Positions 1-8,383 of a DNA stretch of 64,000 nt are shown in pieces. The stretch's first letter is position 1. Every line of letters starts with the position of its first letter. Source of the stretch: Streptomyces sp. SAI-135 (GTDB lineage Bacteria; Actinomycetota; Actinomycetes; Streptomycetales; Streptomycetaceae); contig NZ_JARXYP010000002.1 of assembly GCF_029893805.1 (NCBI RefSeq), positions 2,790,001-2,854,000 of the forward strand, in the 5' to 3' direction. The notes beneath the pieces are model-generated. The model did no database searches. It saw only the letters and a list, made by a program, of their open reading frames with translations, and was not told the origin of the DNA. Both the position numbers and the translations under genes were made by a program.

Positions 1-1
1 G

Positions 2-379
2 ATGCGGGAGCTGCTCGACGACCCCGCGCCCGGTGTCGTACGTGAGGCGGCCCTCGCGCTGCTGCCGTCCGCCCGGATGCTGGACGAGCGGTGGCTGATG
101 CGGCGGCTGGCCGCGGAGCAGCCCCGACAGGTTCGGGTCTCGGCGTTCCGGCTGCTCAACGCGCATGAAGGGCTCGTACGGCTGCGGGCGGCGGTCGCGC
201 TGCTCGACGAGCCGGACGACCGGCTGCGGTACTGGGCCCGGCAGTCCGTGGAGCGTTGGCGTCCCACGGCCGATGTGCCGCGAGGGTCCGCGGAGGTCGG
301 GGAGCTGCTGGAACGGGCACGCCTCTTCCCCACGTCCACGCTGAAACGGCTCAAGTGGGAGGCCGGGATCAAGGCCTGA
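2..379 (+). CDS. HEAT-like repeat protein, C-terminal part
   Basis: Only the last 125 residues lie in the window; the gene enters from the left edge, so the first methionine seen is probably internal. The residues form amphipathic helix pairs with the Leu/Ala/Val spacing of HEAT or PBS-lyase repeats, for example the segment around LLDDPAPGVVREAALALL and a second around VRLRAAVALLDEPDDRLRYW. Such proteins are usually scaffolds for protein-protein contacts; no catalytic motif is visible. It is followed in the same direction by htpX and a PspAB-like gene after a 95-bp gap, so it may belong to the same envelope-stress neighbourhood, but that is inference. Confidence 0.6.
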   Translation: MRELLDDPAPGVVREAALALLPSARMLDERWLMRRLAAEQPRQVRVSAFRLLNAHEGLVRLRAAVALLDEPDDRLRYWARQSVERWRPTADVPRGSAEVGELLERARLFPTSTLKRLKWEAGIKA

Positions 380-474
380 GTTTTGCTGGTCCTAGGGCCG
401 ATCGGGGCCGCCTCATGGGTGGGGGCGGGTGCACACTGAAGGTGGGGCGAGTGCCTGACTGCGGGGTGGTGGAG

Positions 475-1392
475 ATGCGGAGTCGTTTCCGGAGCGACCG
501 GCGCCTGACCGTGCGGATGACGGTCACGATGTTCCTGCTCGGGCTGCTGTACGTGGCGTTCGTCGTCGCGTTGATCGTGGTGCTGAAGTCCTGGGTGCTG
601 GTGGTGGGGCTGCTCGCCGTGATGTTCGTGGCGCAGTTCTGGTTCTCCGACAAGATCGCGATGTTCGCGATGCGCGGGCGGGTCGTGGGGCCCGAGGAGT
701 ATCCCGAACTGCATGCCGTGGTCGACCGGTTGTGCGCCCTCGCGGACATGCCCAAGCCCGTGGTCGCGGTCTCCACGATGGGCATGCCGAACGCGTTCGC
801 CACCGGCCGCAACCCGGACAACGCCGTGGTGTGCGTGACGACCGGGCTGCTCGACCGGCTGGAGCCCGCCGAGCTGGAGGGCGTGCTGGCGCACGAGTTG
901 TCGCACGTGGCGCACAAGGACGTCGCCGTGATCACCATCGCGTCCTTCCTCGGGGTGATCGCCGGGCTGATCGTGCGGTTCGCGTTCTACAGCCAGCTGT
1001 TCGGCGGGCGGAAGGACCAGAACACCGTCGTGGTCTTCGCCGCCGTGATGGGTGTCTCGGCGGCCGTGTACGCGCTCAGCTTCGTGCTGATCAGGGCACT
1101 GTCCCGGTACCGTGAGCTGGCGGCGGACCGGGCCGCGGCCCTCCTCACCGGCCGGCCCTCGGCCCTGGCCTCCGCGCTCACCAAGGTCTCCGGGGAGATC
1201 GCCCGCATCCCCACCAAGGACCTGCGCGCCGCCCAGGCCTTCAACGCCTTCTACTTCACCCCCGCCACCGGCAAGGAGCCCGGCATCGAGCGGTTCTTCT
1301 CCACCCACCCGTCCCTGGACCAGCGGCTGGAGCAACTGGGGCGGATCTCCACGGAGTTGGGTGAGCCCGCGGAGCCCGGGAAGGCGGGCTGA
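475..1392 (+). CDS. htpX: M48 family zinc metalloprotease HtpX
   Basis: A 305-residue membrane protease predicted to degrade misfolded membrane proteins. Two hydrophobic segments lie near the N-terminus (about residues 15-60). The zinc-binding motif HELSH follows in the stretch VLAHELSHVAHKD, two more membrane segments come after it, and a downstream glutamate sits in RYRELAADRAA, as in M48 enzymes. The ATG at 475 is chosen because translation upstream of it is not protease-like and GGTGGTGGAG precedes it. The PspAB-like gene starts two bases after the stop codon, so the two are translationally linked. HtpX in actinobacteria is often found with phage-shock (Psp) genes; PspA itself is not in the window. 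Confidence 0.88.
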   Translation: MRSRFRSDRRLTVRMTVTMFLLGLLYVAFVVALIVVLKSWVLVVGLLAVMFVAQFWFSDKIAMFAMRGRVVGPEEYPELHAVVDRLCALADMPKPVVAVSTMGMPNAFATGRNPDNAVVCVTTGLLDRLEPAELEGVLAHELSHVAHKDVAVITIASFLGVIAGLIVRFAFYSQLFGGRKDQNTVVVFAAVMGVSAAVYALSFVLIRALSRYRELAADRAAALLTGRPSALASALTKVSGEIARIPTKDLRAAQAFNAFYFTPATGKEPGIERFFSTHPSLDQRLEQLGRISTELGEPAEPGKAG

Positions 1393-1394
1393 GG

Positions 1395-1979
1395 ATGGGG
1401 CTGCTGGACATCCTGCTCGGGCGCACGAAGCCCGTCGCGCCCGATCTCGACCAGCTCTTCGCGCTGCCGTCGGCGGCCGTCACCCTGGAGGCGGCCGTCT
1501 CCTTCACGCCGACCGGCCGCGGTGCGGTGTGCTTGGCCACGGTCGAGGGCGCGGCCTTCGAGCAGACGCACCGGGAGGTCCAGGCCCTGCTGGACGCGGA
1601 CGCCGACCGGGACGGCCCGCCCGTGGAACTCGTCAGGGACGGCTTCGGCTACTCCTGGCTGGTCTCCGAGCGGGTCCCGGAGCAGCTGCCGCAACTGGTC
1701 AACGACCTGCACGCGGTGAACAGTTCGATGGAGGTCAACGGCTTCGGGCCGCAACTGCTGTGCTCGCTCGCCGGGTTCCGGGACCCCGAGGGCCGTTCCC
1801 TCGCGCTGGTGTACCTCTACAAGCGCGGCACCTTCTACCCCTTCGCTCCGCTGCCCGGCGCGGAACAGCGGCGCGACAACGCGCTGGAACTGCGGGTGAA
1901 GGCCGCGCTCACGAACGACCTGCGGATCGAGCAGGACCTGAACCGCTGGTTCCCCCTGTGGGGCGCCCCCGGTCTCTGA
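1395..1979 (+). CDS. PspAB-like phage-shock associated protein
   Basis: A 194-residue soluble protein with no signal peptide or membrane segment. It begins MGLLDILLGRTKPV and continues with alternating strands and helices. I recognise the family as the protein that accompanies HtpX in actinobacterial Psp loci (PspAB), mainly from its start, its length and its position directly behind htpX. No catalytic motif is visible; a regulatory or adaptor role with HtpX/PspA is inference. The start codon follows the htpX stop after two bases, with GGAAGG upstream inside htpX. It converges with a small membrane-protein gene and the two stops lie only a few bases apart, with no clear stem-loop between them. 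Confidence 0.65.
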   Translation: MGLLDILLGRTKPVAPDLDQLFALPSAAVTLEAAVSFTPTGRGAVCLATVEGAAFEQTHREVQALLDADADRDGPPVELVRDGFGYSWLVSERVPEQLPQLVNDLHAVNSSMEVNGFGPQLLCSLAGFRDPEGRSLALVYLYKRGTFYPFAPLPGAEQRRDNALELRVKAALTNDLRIEQDLNRWFPLWGAPGL

Positions 1980-1982
1980 GCC

Positions 1983-2282
1983 CTAGCCCTTTCTCTCCCG
2001 CGCCTGCCGACGGGACTCCAGAGGACGCTCGCGGCGGTAACGGCGGTCCCACTTGGCCTGCTTGTCCCGGCGGTCGCGGTAGGCCCGGTAGCTGCCGGGC
2101 ACGGCACCCGAACCACCGCCGGACGAACCGCCCGACGAACCGCCCGAGGAGGACGCCGAGGCACCGCCCCGGCCGTACTGCATGTACACGAAGAGCAGGG
2201 CTACGGCGAGAAGCCACCAGGTGTGGTTCCCGAACCCCAGGATCACCAGGACGACGGTCCCGGAAAGGACAATGGTGCCCAT
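1983..2282 (-). CDS. Small membrane protein with Ser/Gly linker
   Basis: A 99-residue protein of unknown function. Residues 1-36 hold one or two closely spaced hydrophobic segments (GTIVLSGTVVLVILGFGN, then WWLLAVALLFVYMQYG). A low-complexity Ser/Gly stretch follows at about residues 42-60, then a strongly basic Arg-rich tail. The architecture suggests a membrane-anchored cytoplasmic tail that could bind nucleic acid or acidic protein; this is inference. GGAGG stands six bases before the ATG, supporting the start. Its 3' end faces the PspAB-like gene. Confidence 0.7.
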   Translation of the reverse strand: MGTIVLSGTVVLVILGFGNHTWWLLAVALLFVYMQYGRGGASASSSGGSSGGSSGGGSGAVPGSYRAYRDRRDKQAKWDRRYRRERPLESRRQARERKG

Positions 2283-2652
2283 GACGGGCCTCCGTGTGCG
2301 TGGGTGTGGTGTAGAAGACTAGCCCCGGACAGGCGTGCTGATGCCAGCCCTGCGCGCGGCTTTTCGCCCCGCCTGTGGTTCACGGACGCCCGGGCATTTG
2401 ACGCAGGGATACGCCGGTGAGCGCCTGTGCTGCGGGTGCGGCGGCGGTCTCTCGGAGCGGGCGGGTCACGGGTTGCGGATGGGTGGTGTGGTCGACCGGA
2501 CGGAGACTCCGGCAGCGGTACGAGGCGCACGGCGGACGCCGGCTCGTGGTACGAACCCGGGAGGACCGGGCTGACGTCGCAGGTGCTGAGCGGGTGACTG
2601 GAGTCGTAGGCAGAGGAGTTGACGGAGCGGGGCGGGTGAGAGGCGCCCGGGT
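2283..2652. other. Intergenic region without recognisable gene
   Basis: A 370-bp gap between two genes transcribed leftward. It must hold the promoter of the small membrane-protein gene. An imperfect GC-rich inverted repeat next to the DUF2252 stop (about 2642-2667) may help terminate that gene. I see no convincing coding sequence, RNA gene or repeat here. Confidence 0.5.
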
Positions 2653-3993
2653 TCACTCGCCCGGCGCCGCCGTGATCACGCCCGCGGCGATCGCGGCGCA
2701 CAGGGCCGTGTGGTCGGACGTGGTCCGGGCGGCGTAGGCGAGGGCGAAGTCGGCGACCGCCCGGTCGAAGGTGTCCGCGCCGCCCAGGTACGCGGCGATG
2801 GCGATCCGGTCGCCGGAGCGGGCGTGGGCGCGGGCCAGCGTGGTGCCGCACAGGCGGGCGTAGGCCCTGAGGTCCGCCGGGGACATGCCGGCGACGTCCA
2901 CGGCCCCCTTCGTGTCCCGCAGCCGGCGCCAGTAGTAGGCCCTCCCCTGCGGCCCGCTCATCCAGCCCAGGAAGATGTCGCTCTCCGCCTGGAGCAGCCG
3001 CTGGCCCACGACCACACGGCGGCCGGGATGGACGTACGGGCCGTGCGGCAGGTGCTCCTCCAGTACGGCCGTCCGCGCCTCCTTGATCTGCAGGAACAGC
3101 AGGTCGTCGGCGTCCCGCCCGGCCAGCAGCACGATGAAGCAGCGCAGGCCGACACTGCCGACGCCGACGACCTTGCGGGCCGCGTCGACGAAGCGGTAGC
3201 GGTCCAGGAGCAGTCGGCGTTCTTCGGAGAGCGTGGAGCGGTAGTCGCTGAAGATCTTGCGCAGACCGGCCGTGTCGGGGTTGCCGGCCGGTTGGAGGAG
3301 CGGCGGGTCGTGGATGATGCGGCGGCGCCCGTCGACGACCTCCGTGAGCTTGCCGAGCGCCTGGAGGCTGGTGCGGCGGCGGGCCCGGCTGAGGCTGGAC
3401 TCCACGCGCCGGCGGTGGCCGGACGAGTGGACGAGGGGCAGCAGGCTGTCGGCGTCGACGCCCGCGTACCAGACCTCCAGCTCGCCCATGCCCGCCAGCC
3501 GGCGCATGGCCGTGCGGTACGCGGTGACCGCCTCCCCCGCGGCCCGGTGGGCCTTGGGCTCGCTGTGCCCGTTCTCGCGGGCGGCCACGGCGACGCTCGC
3601 GGCGAGCCGTTTGACGTCCCACTCGAAGGGGCCGGGGAAGGTCTCGTCGAAGTCGTCGAGGCCGAAGAGCAGGGAGCCCTCCGGGGAGGCGTAGAGACCG
3701 AAGTTGAGCAGGTGGGCGTCGCCGCAGAGCTGCACGGTGAGGCCGGTGTGGGGCTGGGCGGCGAGATCGGCGGCCATCACCGCGGCCGCGCCGCGCAGGA
3801 AGGCGAGGGGGGAGGCCGACATCCTGCCGTACCGGATCGGCAGCAGCTCCGTGAGACGGTCGCGGCCCTGTCGTTCCAGTACGGCGACGGGGTCGGGGCG
3901 GTCGGCGGAGGGGATCCAGCCGCCGTGGGCGGAGCGGGCGACGCGGCTGCGGGCCGCGCGTCCGCGGTCCTGTGGAGTGCCGGCGGTGTTCAT
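2653..3993 (-). CDS. DUF2252 family protein
   Basis: A 446-residue cytoplasmic protein of the DUF2252 family, whose function is not established. Family features are visible: the N-terminal stretch RYGRMSASPLAFLRGAAAVM, then LCGDAHLLNFGLY and LFGLDDFDETFPGP, which resemble the metal/phosphate-binding loops of aminoglycoside-phosphotransferase-like kinases (GDxHxxN and a DDFD pair). The ATG at 3993 is chosen because the residues upstream of it are Pro/Gly/Cys-rich and unlike the family; the ribosome-binding site is weak. It is divergent from the HTH_42 gene at 4209, with about 215 bp between the two starts. Confidence 0.85.
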   Translation of the reverse strand: MNTAGTPQDRGRAARSRVARSAHGGWIPSADRPDPVAVLERQGRDRLTELLPIRYGRMSASPLAFLRGAAAVMAADLAAQPHTGLTVQLCGDAHLLNFGLYASPEGSLLFGLDDFDETFPGPFEWDVKRLAASVAVAARENGHSEPKAHRAAGEAVTAYRTAMRRLAGMGELEVWYAGVDADSLLPLVHSSGHRRRVESSLSRARRRTSLQALGKLTEVVDGRRRIIHDPPLLQPAGNPDTAGLRKIFSDYRSTLSEERRLLLDRYRFVDAARKVVGVGSVGLRCFIVLLAGRDADDLLFLQIKEARTAVLEEHLPHGPYVHPGRRVVVGQRLLQAESDIFLGWMSGPQGRAYYWRRLRDTKGAVDVAGMSPADLRAYARLCGTTLARAHARSGDRIAIAAYLGGADTFDRAVADFALAYAARTTSDHTALCAAIAAGVITAAPGE

Positions 3994-4208
3994 GAGCGGT
4001 GTCTCTGCGTCACGCCCGCCTCCTGGTCGCCGGTGCCCTTCACCTCCTCTTCGCAGTGAAGGGCCGCAGGGGCAGGGCGCGCATGCCGGGTACGGCGATC
4101 GGGTGACATGCACGGCGACGACACATCGCCGCCCGCGGTGGAGCCGGGCATCGAGGCAGTCCCGCGTCCCTGTGGGGCGTTGTCAGTGGCCTGCGTCAAG
4201 ATGGGCCC

Positions 4209-5402
4209 ATGGGTGCTGGGGAGCGGTACATCGGGGTGGATGAGCGGCGGGCTCGGCTGGCGCTGCGGCAGCAGCTGGCGGTCGGGGCGCGGGTGGGCAG
4301 TCCCGAGGAGGTGGCCGGCGCACTGGTCGCGCTGCACGGGTCCGACCCCGCGACCGTGTATCTGGCCGTCGGCGCGCGGCTCACGGATCCCACCGGGACC
4401 GTCGCCGAGACCGAGCGGGCGTTGTACGAGGACCGCTCCCTGGTGCGGATGCACGGGATGCGGCACACGGTGTTCGCGTTCCCGGCCGAGCTCACCGCGG
4501 TCGTGCACGCCTCGACCGGCCTCACGGTGGCCGCACGCGAACGGGCCTCGCTCATCAAGGACATGGCGAGGGCCGGCGCCCCGGACGCGACCTGGCTGAA
4601 GGAGGTCGAGGAGTCGGCACTGGCCGCGCTCGCCCGGCGCGGGCAGGCCACGGCGACGGAGCTCGCCGAGGACGAGCCGCGGCTGCGGGAGCAGTTCGCG
4701 TACGCGGCCGGGAAGAGCTACGAGGGCGTCCACACCGTCTCGAGTCGTCTGCTGAGGGTGCTCGGGGTGGAGGGCAAGGTGGTCCGGGGCCGGCCGCTCG
4801 GCACCTGGATGTCCTCGCAGTTCCGCTGGGCGGTGGCGCCGCCGCATCCCGAGCTGGATGTGGCCGAGGCGCAGGCGGAGTTGCTGCGGCGCTGGCTCGC
4901 GGTGTGCGGGCCGGCCACGGAGGCGGACCTGAAGTGGTGGACGGGCTGGAAGGTGACCGACGTGCGCCGCGCGCTGACGGCGATCCGGGCGGTCGCGGTG
5001 TCCGTCGACGAGGGCCGGGCCCATGTGGTCGAGGGCGACGAAGCCCCGGTCGCGGAGGCCGTGGAGCCGTGGGCCGCGCTGCTTCCCGGGCTCGATCCGA
5101 CGGCGATGGGCTGGCAGCAGCGGGACTGGTATCTGGCGCCCGCCCTCAGGCCCGCCCTGTTCGACCGCAGCGGCAACGTGGGGCCGACGGTGTGGTGGAA
5201 CGGCCGGGTGGTGGGCGGTTGGGGGCAGCGGCCGGACGGGGAGATCGTCTGGCGGCTGCTGGACACCGAGGGTGTGGGGCGCGAGGCGGAGGCGGCCATC
5301 GCGGCGGAGGCCGCCCGGTTGCGGGGCTGGGTGGGTGCGACCCGGGTGCGGCCGCGGTTCCGGACACCGCTGGAGAAGGAACTGGCCGAACCGGCGGGCT
5401 GA
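4209..5402 (+). CDS. HTH_42 (AlkZ/YcaQ superfamily) winged-helix protein
   Basis: A 397-residue protein of the winged-helix superfamily that includes the DNA glycosylases AlkZ and YcaQ/AlkX, which excise bulky or crosslinked bases. The tandem winged-helix pattern and the C-terminal beta region (WWTGWKVTDVRRALTAI; PALFDRSGNVGPTVWWNGRV) fit the family. At the site where characterised members carry a catalytic Gln-x-Gln or Gln-x-Asp, this protein has His43-Gly-Ser45 in ALHGSDP, so activity on the usual substrates is uncertain. No ribosome-binding site is obvious before the ATG, and translation could be leaderless. It stands alone, convergent with a small gene across a strong stem-loop. Confidence 0.8.
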   Translation: MGAGERYIGVDERRARLALRQQLAVGARVGSPEEVAGALVALHGSDPATVYLAVGARLTDPTGTVAETERALYEDRSLVRMHGMRHTVFAFPAELTAVVHASTGLTVAARERASLIKDMARAGAPDATWLKEVEESALAALARRGQATATELAEDEPRLREQFAYAAGKSYEGVHTVSSRLLRVLGVEGKVVRGRPLGTWMSSQFRWAVAPPHPELDVAEAQAELLRRWLAVCGPATEADLKWWTGWKVTDVRRALTAIRAVAVSVDEGRAHVVEGDEAPVAEAVEPWAALLPGLDPTAMGWQQRDWYLAPALRPALFDRSGNVGPTVWWNGRVVGGWGQRPDGEIVWRLLDTEGVGREAEAAIAAEAARLRGWVGATRVRPRFRTPLEKELAEPAG

Positions 5403-5409
5403 CCGGACA

Positions 5410-5439
5410 CCGGGCGCCCCTCGTGCGAGGGGCGCCCGG
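5410..5439. terminator. Bidirectional stem-loop terminator
   Basis: Perfect inverted repeat: 5410-5422 pairs with 5427-5439 (13 bp) around a GTGC loop. It lies between the convergent HTH_42 gene and the small hypothetical gene and can serve both strands. There is no U-tract, as is common in Streptomyces. Confidence 0.75.
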
Positions 5440-5448
5440 CGCCGCGGT

Positions 5449-5763
5449 CTACCGCGAGTACCGCATCAGCGCCCGCACCATGTGGCACGTGGTGTCCGAC
5501 GGCGGGTGGACGCCGATCGTCTCCGCCGTGTCCCGGATCGTCTCGTTGCGGGCCTGGTTCGGCATGTAGACGCCGGAGTCGAGCAGGGCGATCGCGAGCC
5601 GCATCGCCTTGAGGCGGCGGTTGTGGGTGACATACCACTCGCGGGGACGGCCCGGCGGCAACGGGCGCTTCTCCACGGGGGCGTACGGCAGGTCGAGCAG
5701 CACGGGGTGTTTCGCGGTGGACTGGGTCGGCAACGGCTTCGGCTTCAGTGCGGCAGCGGGCAC
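5449..5763 (-). CDS. Conserved-looking hypothetical protein, ~104 aa
   Basis: A small basic protein I do not recognise. The Pro/Lys-rich N-terminal third is followed by an alpha-helical region containing REWYVTHNRRLKAMRLAIALL and an ending HMVRALMRYSR. No membrane segment or signal peptide is visible. Start choice: AGGAGG directly abuts an ATG at 5769 (zero spacing), whereas the in-frame GTG two codons later, at 5763, has the ideal six-base spacing, so GTG is preferred. It is divergent from the ArsC-like gene. Confidence 0.6.
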   Translation of the reverse strand: MPAAALKPKPLPTQSTAKHPVLLDLPYAPVEKRPLPPGRPREWYVTHNRRLKAMRLAIALLDSGVYMPNQARNETIRDTAETIGVHPPSDTTCHMVRALMRYSR

Positions 5764-5851
5764 AGGCATCCTCCTGTCGCGGTAAGGACGGTCACCGGGG
5801 ACCCGGCGACGCCCTCGAACACTGGTTTTATTCTACCGCCCGCCACTGACA

Positions 5852-5875
5852 AAAGCCCCTGGCCACAAGGGCTTT
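5852..5875. repeat. Inverted repeat in a divergent promoter region
   Basis: AAAGCCC (5852-5858) and GGGCTTT (5869-5875) form a 7-bp stem with a 10-base loop. It sits between two divergent genes, so it is not a simple terminator for either. It could be an operator, a 5' leader hairpin or a leftover terminator. Confidence 0.4.
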
Positions 5876-5927
5876 CGGGGGTGCTGGGACGCAGGTGGAA
5901 GACGGGTTTTCGCGTACCGTGAGTGCC

Positions 5928-6290
5928 ATGGAGATCTGGATCAACCCGGCCTGTTCGAAGTGCCGCAGTGCGATCGGCCTGCTCGACGCGGAGGGTGCCG
6001 AGTACACCGTCCGCCGTTATCTGGAGGACGTTCCGAGCGAGGACGAGATCCGCGAGGTGCTGGACCGGCTCGGCCTCGAACCGTGGGACATCACCCGCAC
6101 CCAGGAGGCCGACGCCAAAGAGCTCGGCCTCAAGGAGTGGGCGCGGGACGACAGTTCGCGTGAGCGCTGGATCGCCGCGCTCGCCGCCCGCCCCAAGCTC
6201 ATCCAGCGGCCCATCATCACCGCGGACGACGGCTCGGCGCTGGTCGCCCGCACCGACGACGCCGTGCAGGACGCCCTGTCCAGGAAATAG
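5928..6290 (+). CDS. ArsC/Spx family thioredoxin-fold protein
   Basis: A 120-residue protein of the arsenate reductase (ArsC)/Spx/YffB fold. The redox motif CxxC occupies residues 9-12 in NPACSKCRSA, matching the catalytic Cys of ArsC; the basic segment around RPKLIQRPIIT near residue 90 matches the family's oxyanion-binding part. It may reduce arsenate or another substrate with glutathione-like thiols, but many family members have unrelated roles. There are no ars neighbours (no ArsR or ArsB), which weakens an arsenic role. The ATG at 5928 aligns with the family's start; the ribosome-binding site is weak. Confidence 0.8.
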   Translation: MEIWINPACSKCRSAIGLLDAEGAEYTVRRYLEDVPSEDEIREVLDRLGLEPWDITRTQEADAKELGLKEWARDDSSRERWIAALAARPKLIQRPIITADDGSALVARTDDAVQDALSRK

Positions 6291-6397
6291 CCAGGTGTGA
6301 CGCAGGTTACGTCACTTGACTCCCGTGACCGCTGAGCAAGTTCGTTCGGTATCTCGTACATAGCGGCGTACGCTCCCCTACCTCTCAGGAGGCGCGG

Positions 6398-7072
6398 ATG
6401 TCGCGCAGGAGAACGCTCGGTACGAAGAAGAAGGTCGCGCTGCTGGTGAGCGCGGCGGCGGTGGCGGGAGGCGGGGCCTTCGCGATGGCCGGCACCTCGA
6501 ACGCCTCGCAGAGCCCGCAGACGGCGGCGGAGTCGACGGTCTGCCAGGGCCTCGCCACCGCGCTCGGCAACAACCAGCGGTTCATCGAGGGCCAACGGGC
6601 CGCACCCGACGCGCAGTCGGCGGCCAGGATCGCCAACCGGGAAGCGGTGATCGCGCAGATCAAGGTGCAGCAGGAGGCGTCCGGTTGCGTGGTCGGGGAG
6701 TCGGCTCAGGGCTCCCAGGCCGCCACCGGGCAGGCCTCACCGGCCGCTCCCCCGTCCGCGCCCGCCGCGTCCCCGTCGGCGCCCGCCGCGTCCCAGGCCC
6801 CGCCCGCGGGGAACGCCGCCTCCGGACAGCAGGTGTGCAACGGCTCGACCGTCACGCTGTCCGGCGAGGGCGGCGCGCCCGCCGCGTCCAGCAACCAGTT
6901 CCCGCTCGGCACGAAGCTGAAGGTCACCAACCTGGACAACAACAAGTCCACGACAGTGGAGGTCACTTCGGTCTCCGGCAGCTGTGCCCTGCTCAACAAC
7001 GCGGCCTTCGAACAGGTACGGGAGCCCGGCAAGTTCCTCATCCGCCGGGCCGTGATCGAGAAGGTGGGGTGA
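6398..7072 (+). CDS. Secreted protein: Cys-bracketed helical domain plus RlpA-like barrel
   Basis: A 224-residue exported protein. A signal peptide of basic residues (RRRTLGTKKK) plus a hydrophobic core (VALLVSAAAVAGGG) ends about residue 36. Residues ~45-100 form a helical segment flanked by cysteines (TVCQGLATALGN ... EASGCVV), followed by an Ala/Pro/Ser linker (about 110-145). The C-terminal ~80 residues, with NQFPLGTKLKVTNLDNN and VTSVSGSCALLNNAAFE, resemble the double-psi beta-barrel of RlpA-type cell-wall proteins. AGGAGG lies seven bases before the ATG. It may bind or remodel the envelope. It shares architecture with the DUF1996 protein at 12732. Confidence 0.7.
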   Translation: MSRRRTLGTKKKVALLVSAAAVAGGGAFAMAGTSNASQSPQTAAESTVCQGLATALGNNQRFIEGQRAAPDAQSAARIANREAVIAQIKVQQEASGCVVGESAQGSQAATGQASPAAPPSAPAASPSAPAASQAPPAGNAASGQQVCNGSTVTLSGEGGAPAASSNQFPLGTKLKVTNLDNNKSTTVEVTSVSGSCALLNNAAFEQVREPGKFLIRRAVIEKVG

Positions 7073-7264
7073 GGCCGTTCGGAACATCGACTCGTACGTG
7101 TCACAGGTCCTGCTGCCCGCGGCCACGGGCGGCAGGACCGGCCGATACGCCGCCTTGAACCCGGCGCGGGGGCCGGGTCCAGGAGGAACAGGCGGCGCAT
7201 CCGGCGGGGGGCGGGACGGCGACCGTAGGGGGGCCACGGTCGGCGTCGAGGCCCCGGCGGGAAC

Positions 7265-7298
7265 GGGCGGGGCAGCCACCGGGGTGGCCGCCCCGCCC
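7265..7298. terminator. Long GC-rich bidirectional terminator
   Basis: Arms 7265-7280 and 7283-7298 pair with one A/C mismatch: nine GC pairs, the mismatch, then five or six more around a GG-rich loop. It lies between the convergent secreted-protein and epimerase genes. Confidence 0.75.
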
Positions 7299-7315
7299 GG
7301 CTGAACTCCCGTCGC

Positions 7316-8323
7316 TCAGCCGTGCGTTCCGGCCGCCAGGGCCTTCGCCTCCGTCTCCGGGTCGATGCCCACCACCGGCCGGTCCGGGCGTTGCGGTGCC
7401 TTCCCGCCGATGTCCCGCAGCCAGTTCCAGGTGTCGGCCACCGTCGCGGTGACCGGACGGGAGCGCAGGCCCGCGTCGGCGGCCCGGGAGGTGTCGGCGC
7501 CGTGCAGGGTGCTGTGCAGGTCGGTGCCCGGCGGCACCCACACCGGCAGACCGGTCCAGGGGGCGATGCCCGCCCCGAGGACGACGTCCGGGTCGGTCCA
7601 GCGCAGTTCGGCGTGCGAGCCGGTCACGGCCACGCAGGCGTCGAGGAGTTCGCCCGTCGTGGTGTGGCCCGGTGCGCCGGCCAGGTTGTAGGGGCCGTGG
7701 CGCCCCGCCGCGGAAGCCTCCAGGACCCACCGGGCCAGATCGCGGACGTCGACGTACTGGAGGGGCAGGTCCCGTGGGCCGGGCGCGAGGACCGGGCCGC
7801 CGCGGGCGACACGACCCAGCCACCACGGCAGGCGGCCGATGTTCTCGTACGGACCGAGGATCAGCCCCGCCCGGGCCAGGAGGGAGCGTTCGGTGCCGAA
7901 CGCGTCCAGGACGGCCAGTTCACCGCCTCGCTTGTCCCGGGCGTAGTCCGTCCGGCCGGCGTCGGCCGAGGCGCCCTCGACCACGGGCGCGTCCTCGGTG
8001 TACCCGGCCGGCTGCGGCCAGGCGTACACCGAGCAGCTCGACACGTACGCGTACCGGTCGGCCCGGTCCCGCAGCAGCCGTGCCGTGTCCCGGACCGCTC
8101 GGGGCGCGGCCGACCAGGTGTCGACCACCAGGTCCCACGGGCCGCCCGCGGCCAGCGCCGTGAGCCCGTCGGGCGCGGTGCGGTCGCCGTGCAGCGACCG
8201 CACCCCGGCCACCGGCGCGTGCCGTCCCCGGTGGAAGACGGTCACATCCCAGCCGTGGGCCAGGGCCGCCTCGGCGACGGCCCGGCCGACGAACTGCGTA
8301 CCACCCAGCAGGAGAAGTCTCAT
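7316..8323 (-). CDS. NAD-dependent epimerase/dehydratase (extended SDR)
   Basis: A 335-residue short-chain dehydrogenase of the extended type. The NAD(P)-binding glycine motif is at the N-terminus (LLLLGGTQFVGRAV; GGxxFxG). SSCSVYAWP carries the active-site Ser region and YARDK gives the catalytic YxxxK. The substrate is probably a nucleotide sugar or similar, but no neighbour defines it. It is transcribed leftward and starts 61 bp beyond the stop of the winged-helix regulator; since both run leftward, the regulator lies upstream of it and they could share a transcript. Confidence 0.85.
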   Translation of the reverse strand: MRLLLLGGTQFVGRAVAEAALAHGWDVTVFHRGRHAPVAGVRSLHGDRTAPDGLTALAAGGPWDLVVDTWSAAPRAVRDTARLLRDRADRYAYVSSCSVYAWPQPAGYTEDAPVVEGASADAGRTDYARDKRGGELAVLDAFGTERSLLARAGLILGPYENIGRLPWWLGRVARGGPVLAPGPRDLPLQYVDVRDLARWVLEASAAGRHGPYNLAGAPGHTTTGELLDACVAVTGSHAELRWTDPDVVLGAGIAPWTGLPVWVPPGTDLHSTLHGADTSRAADAGLRSRPVTATVADTWNWLRDIGGKAPQRPDRPVVGIDPETEAKALAAGTHG

Positions 8324-8383
8324 GCCGGTGACTGTGCCCGCCCGGGCGCCGCCGGGGAAGGCGGATCTGCCGAGGGCAGACGG

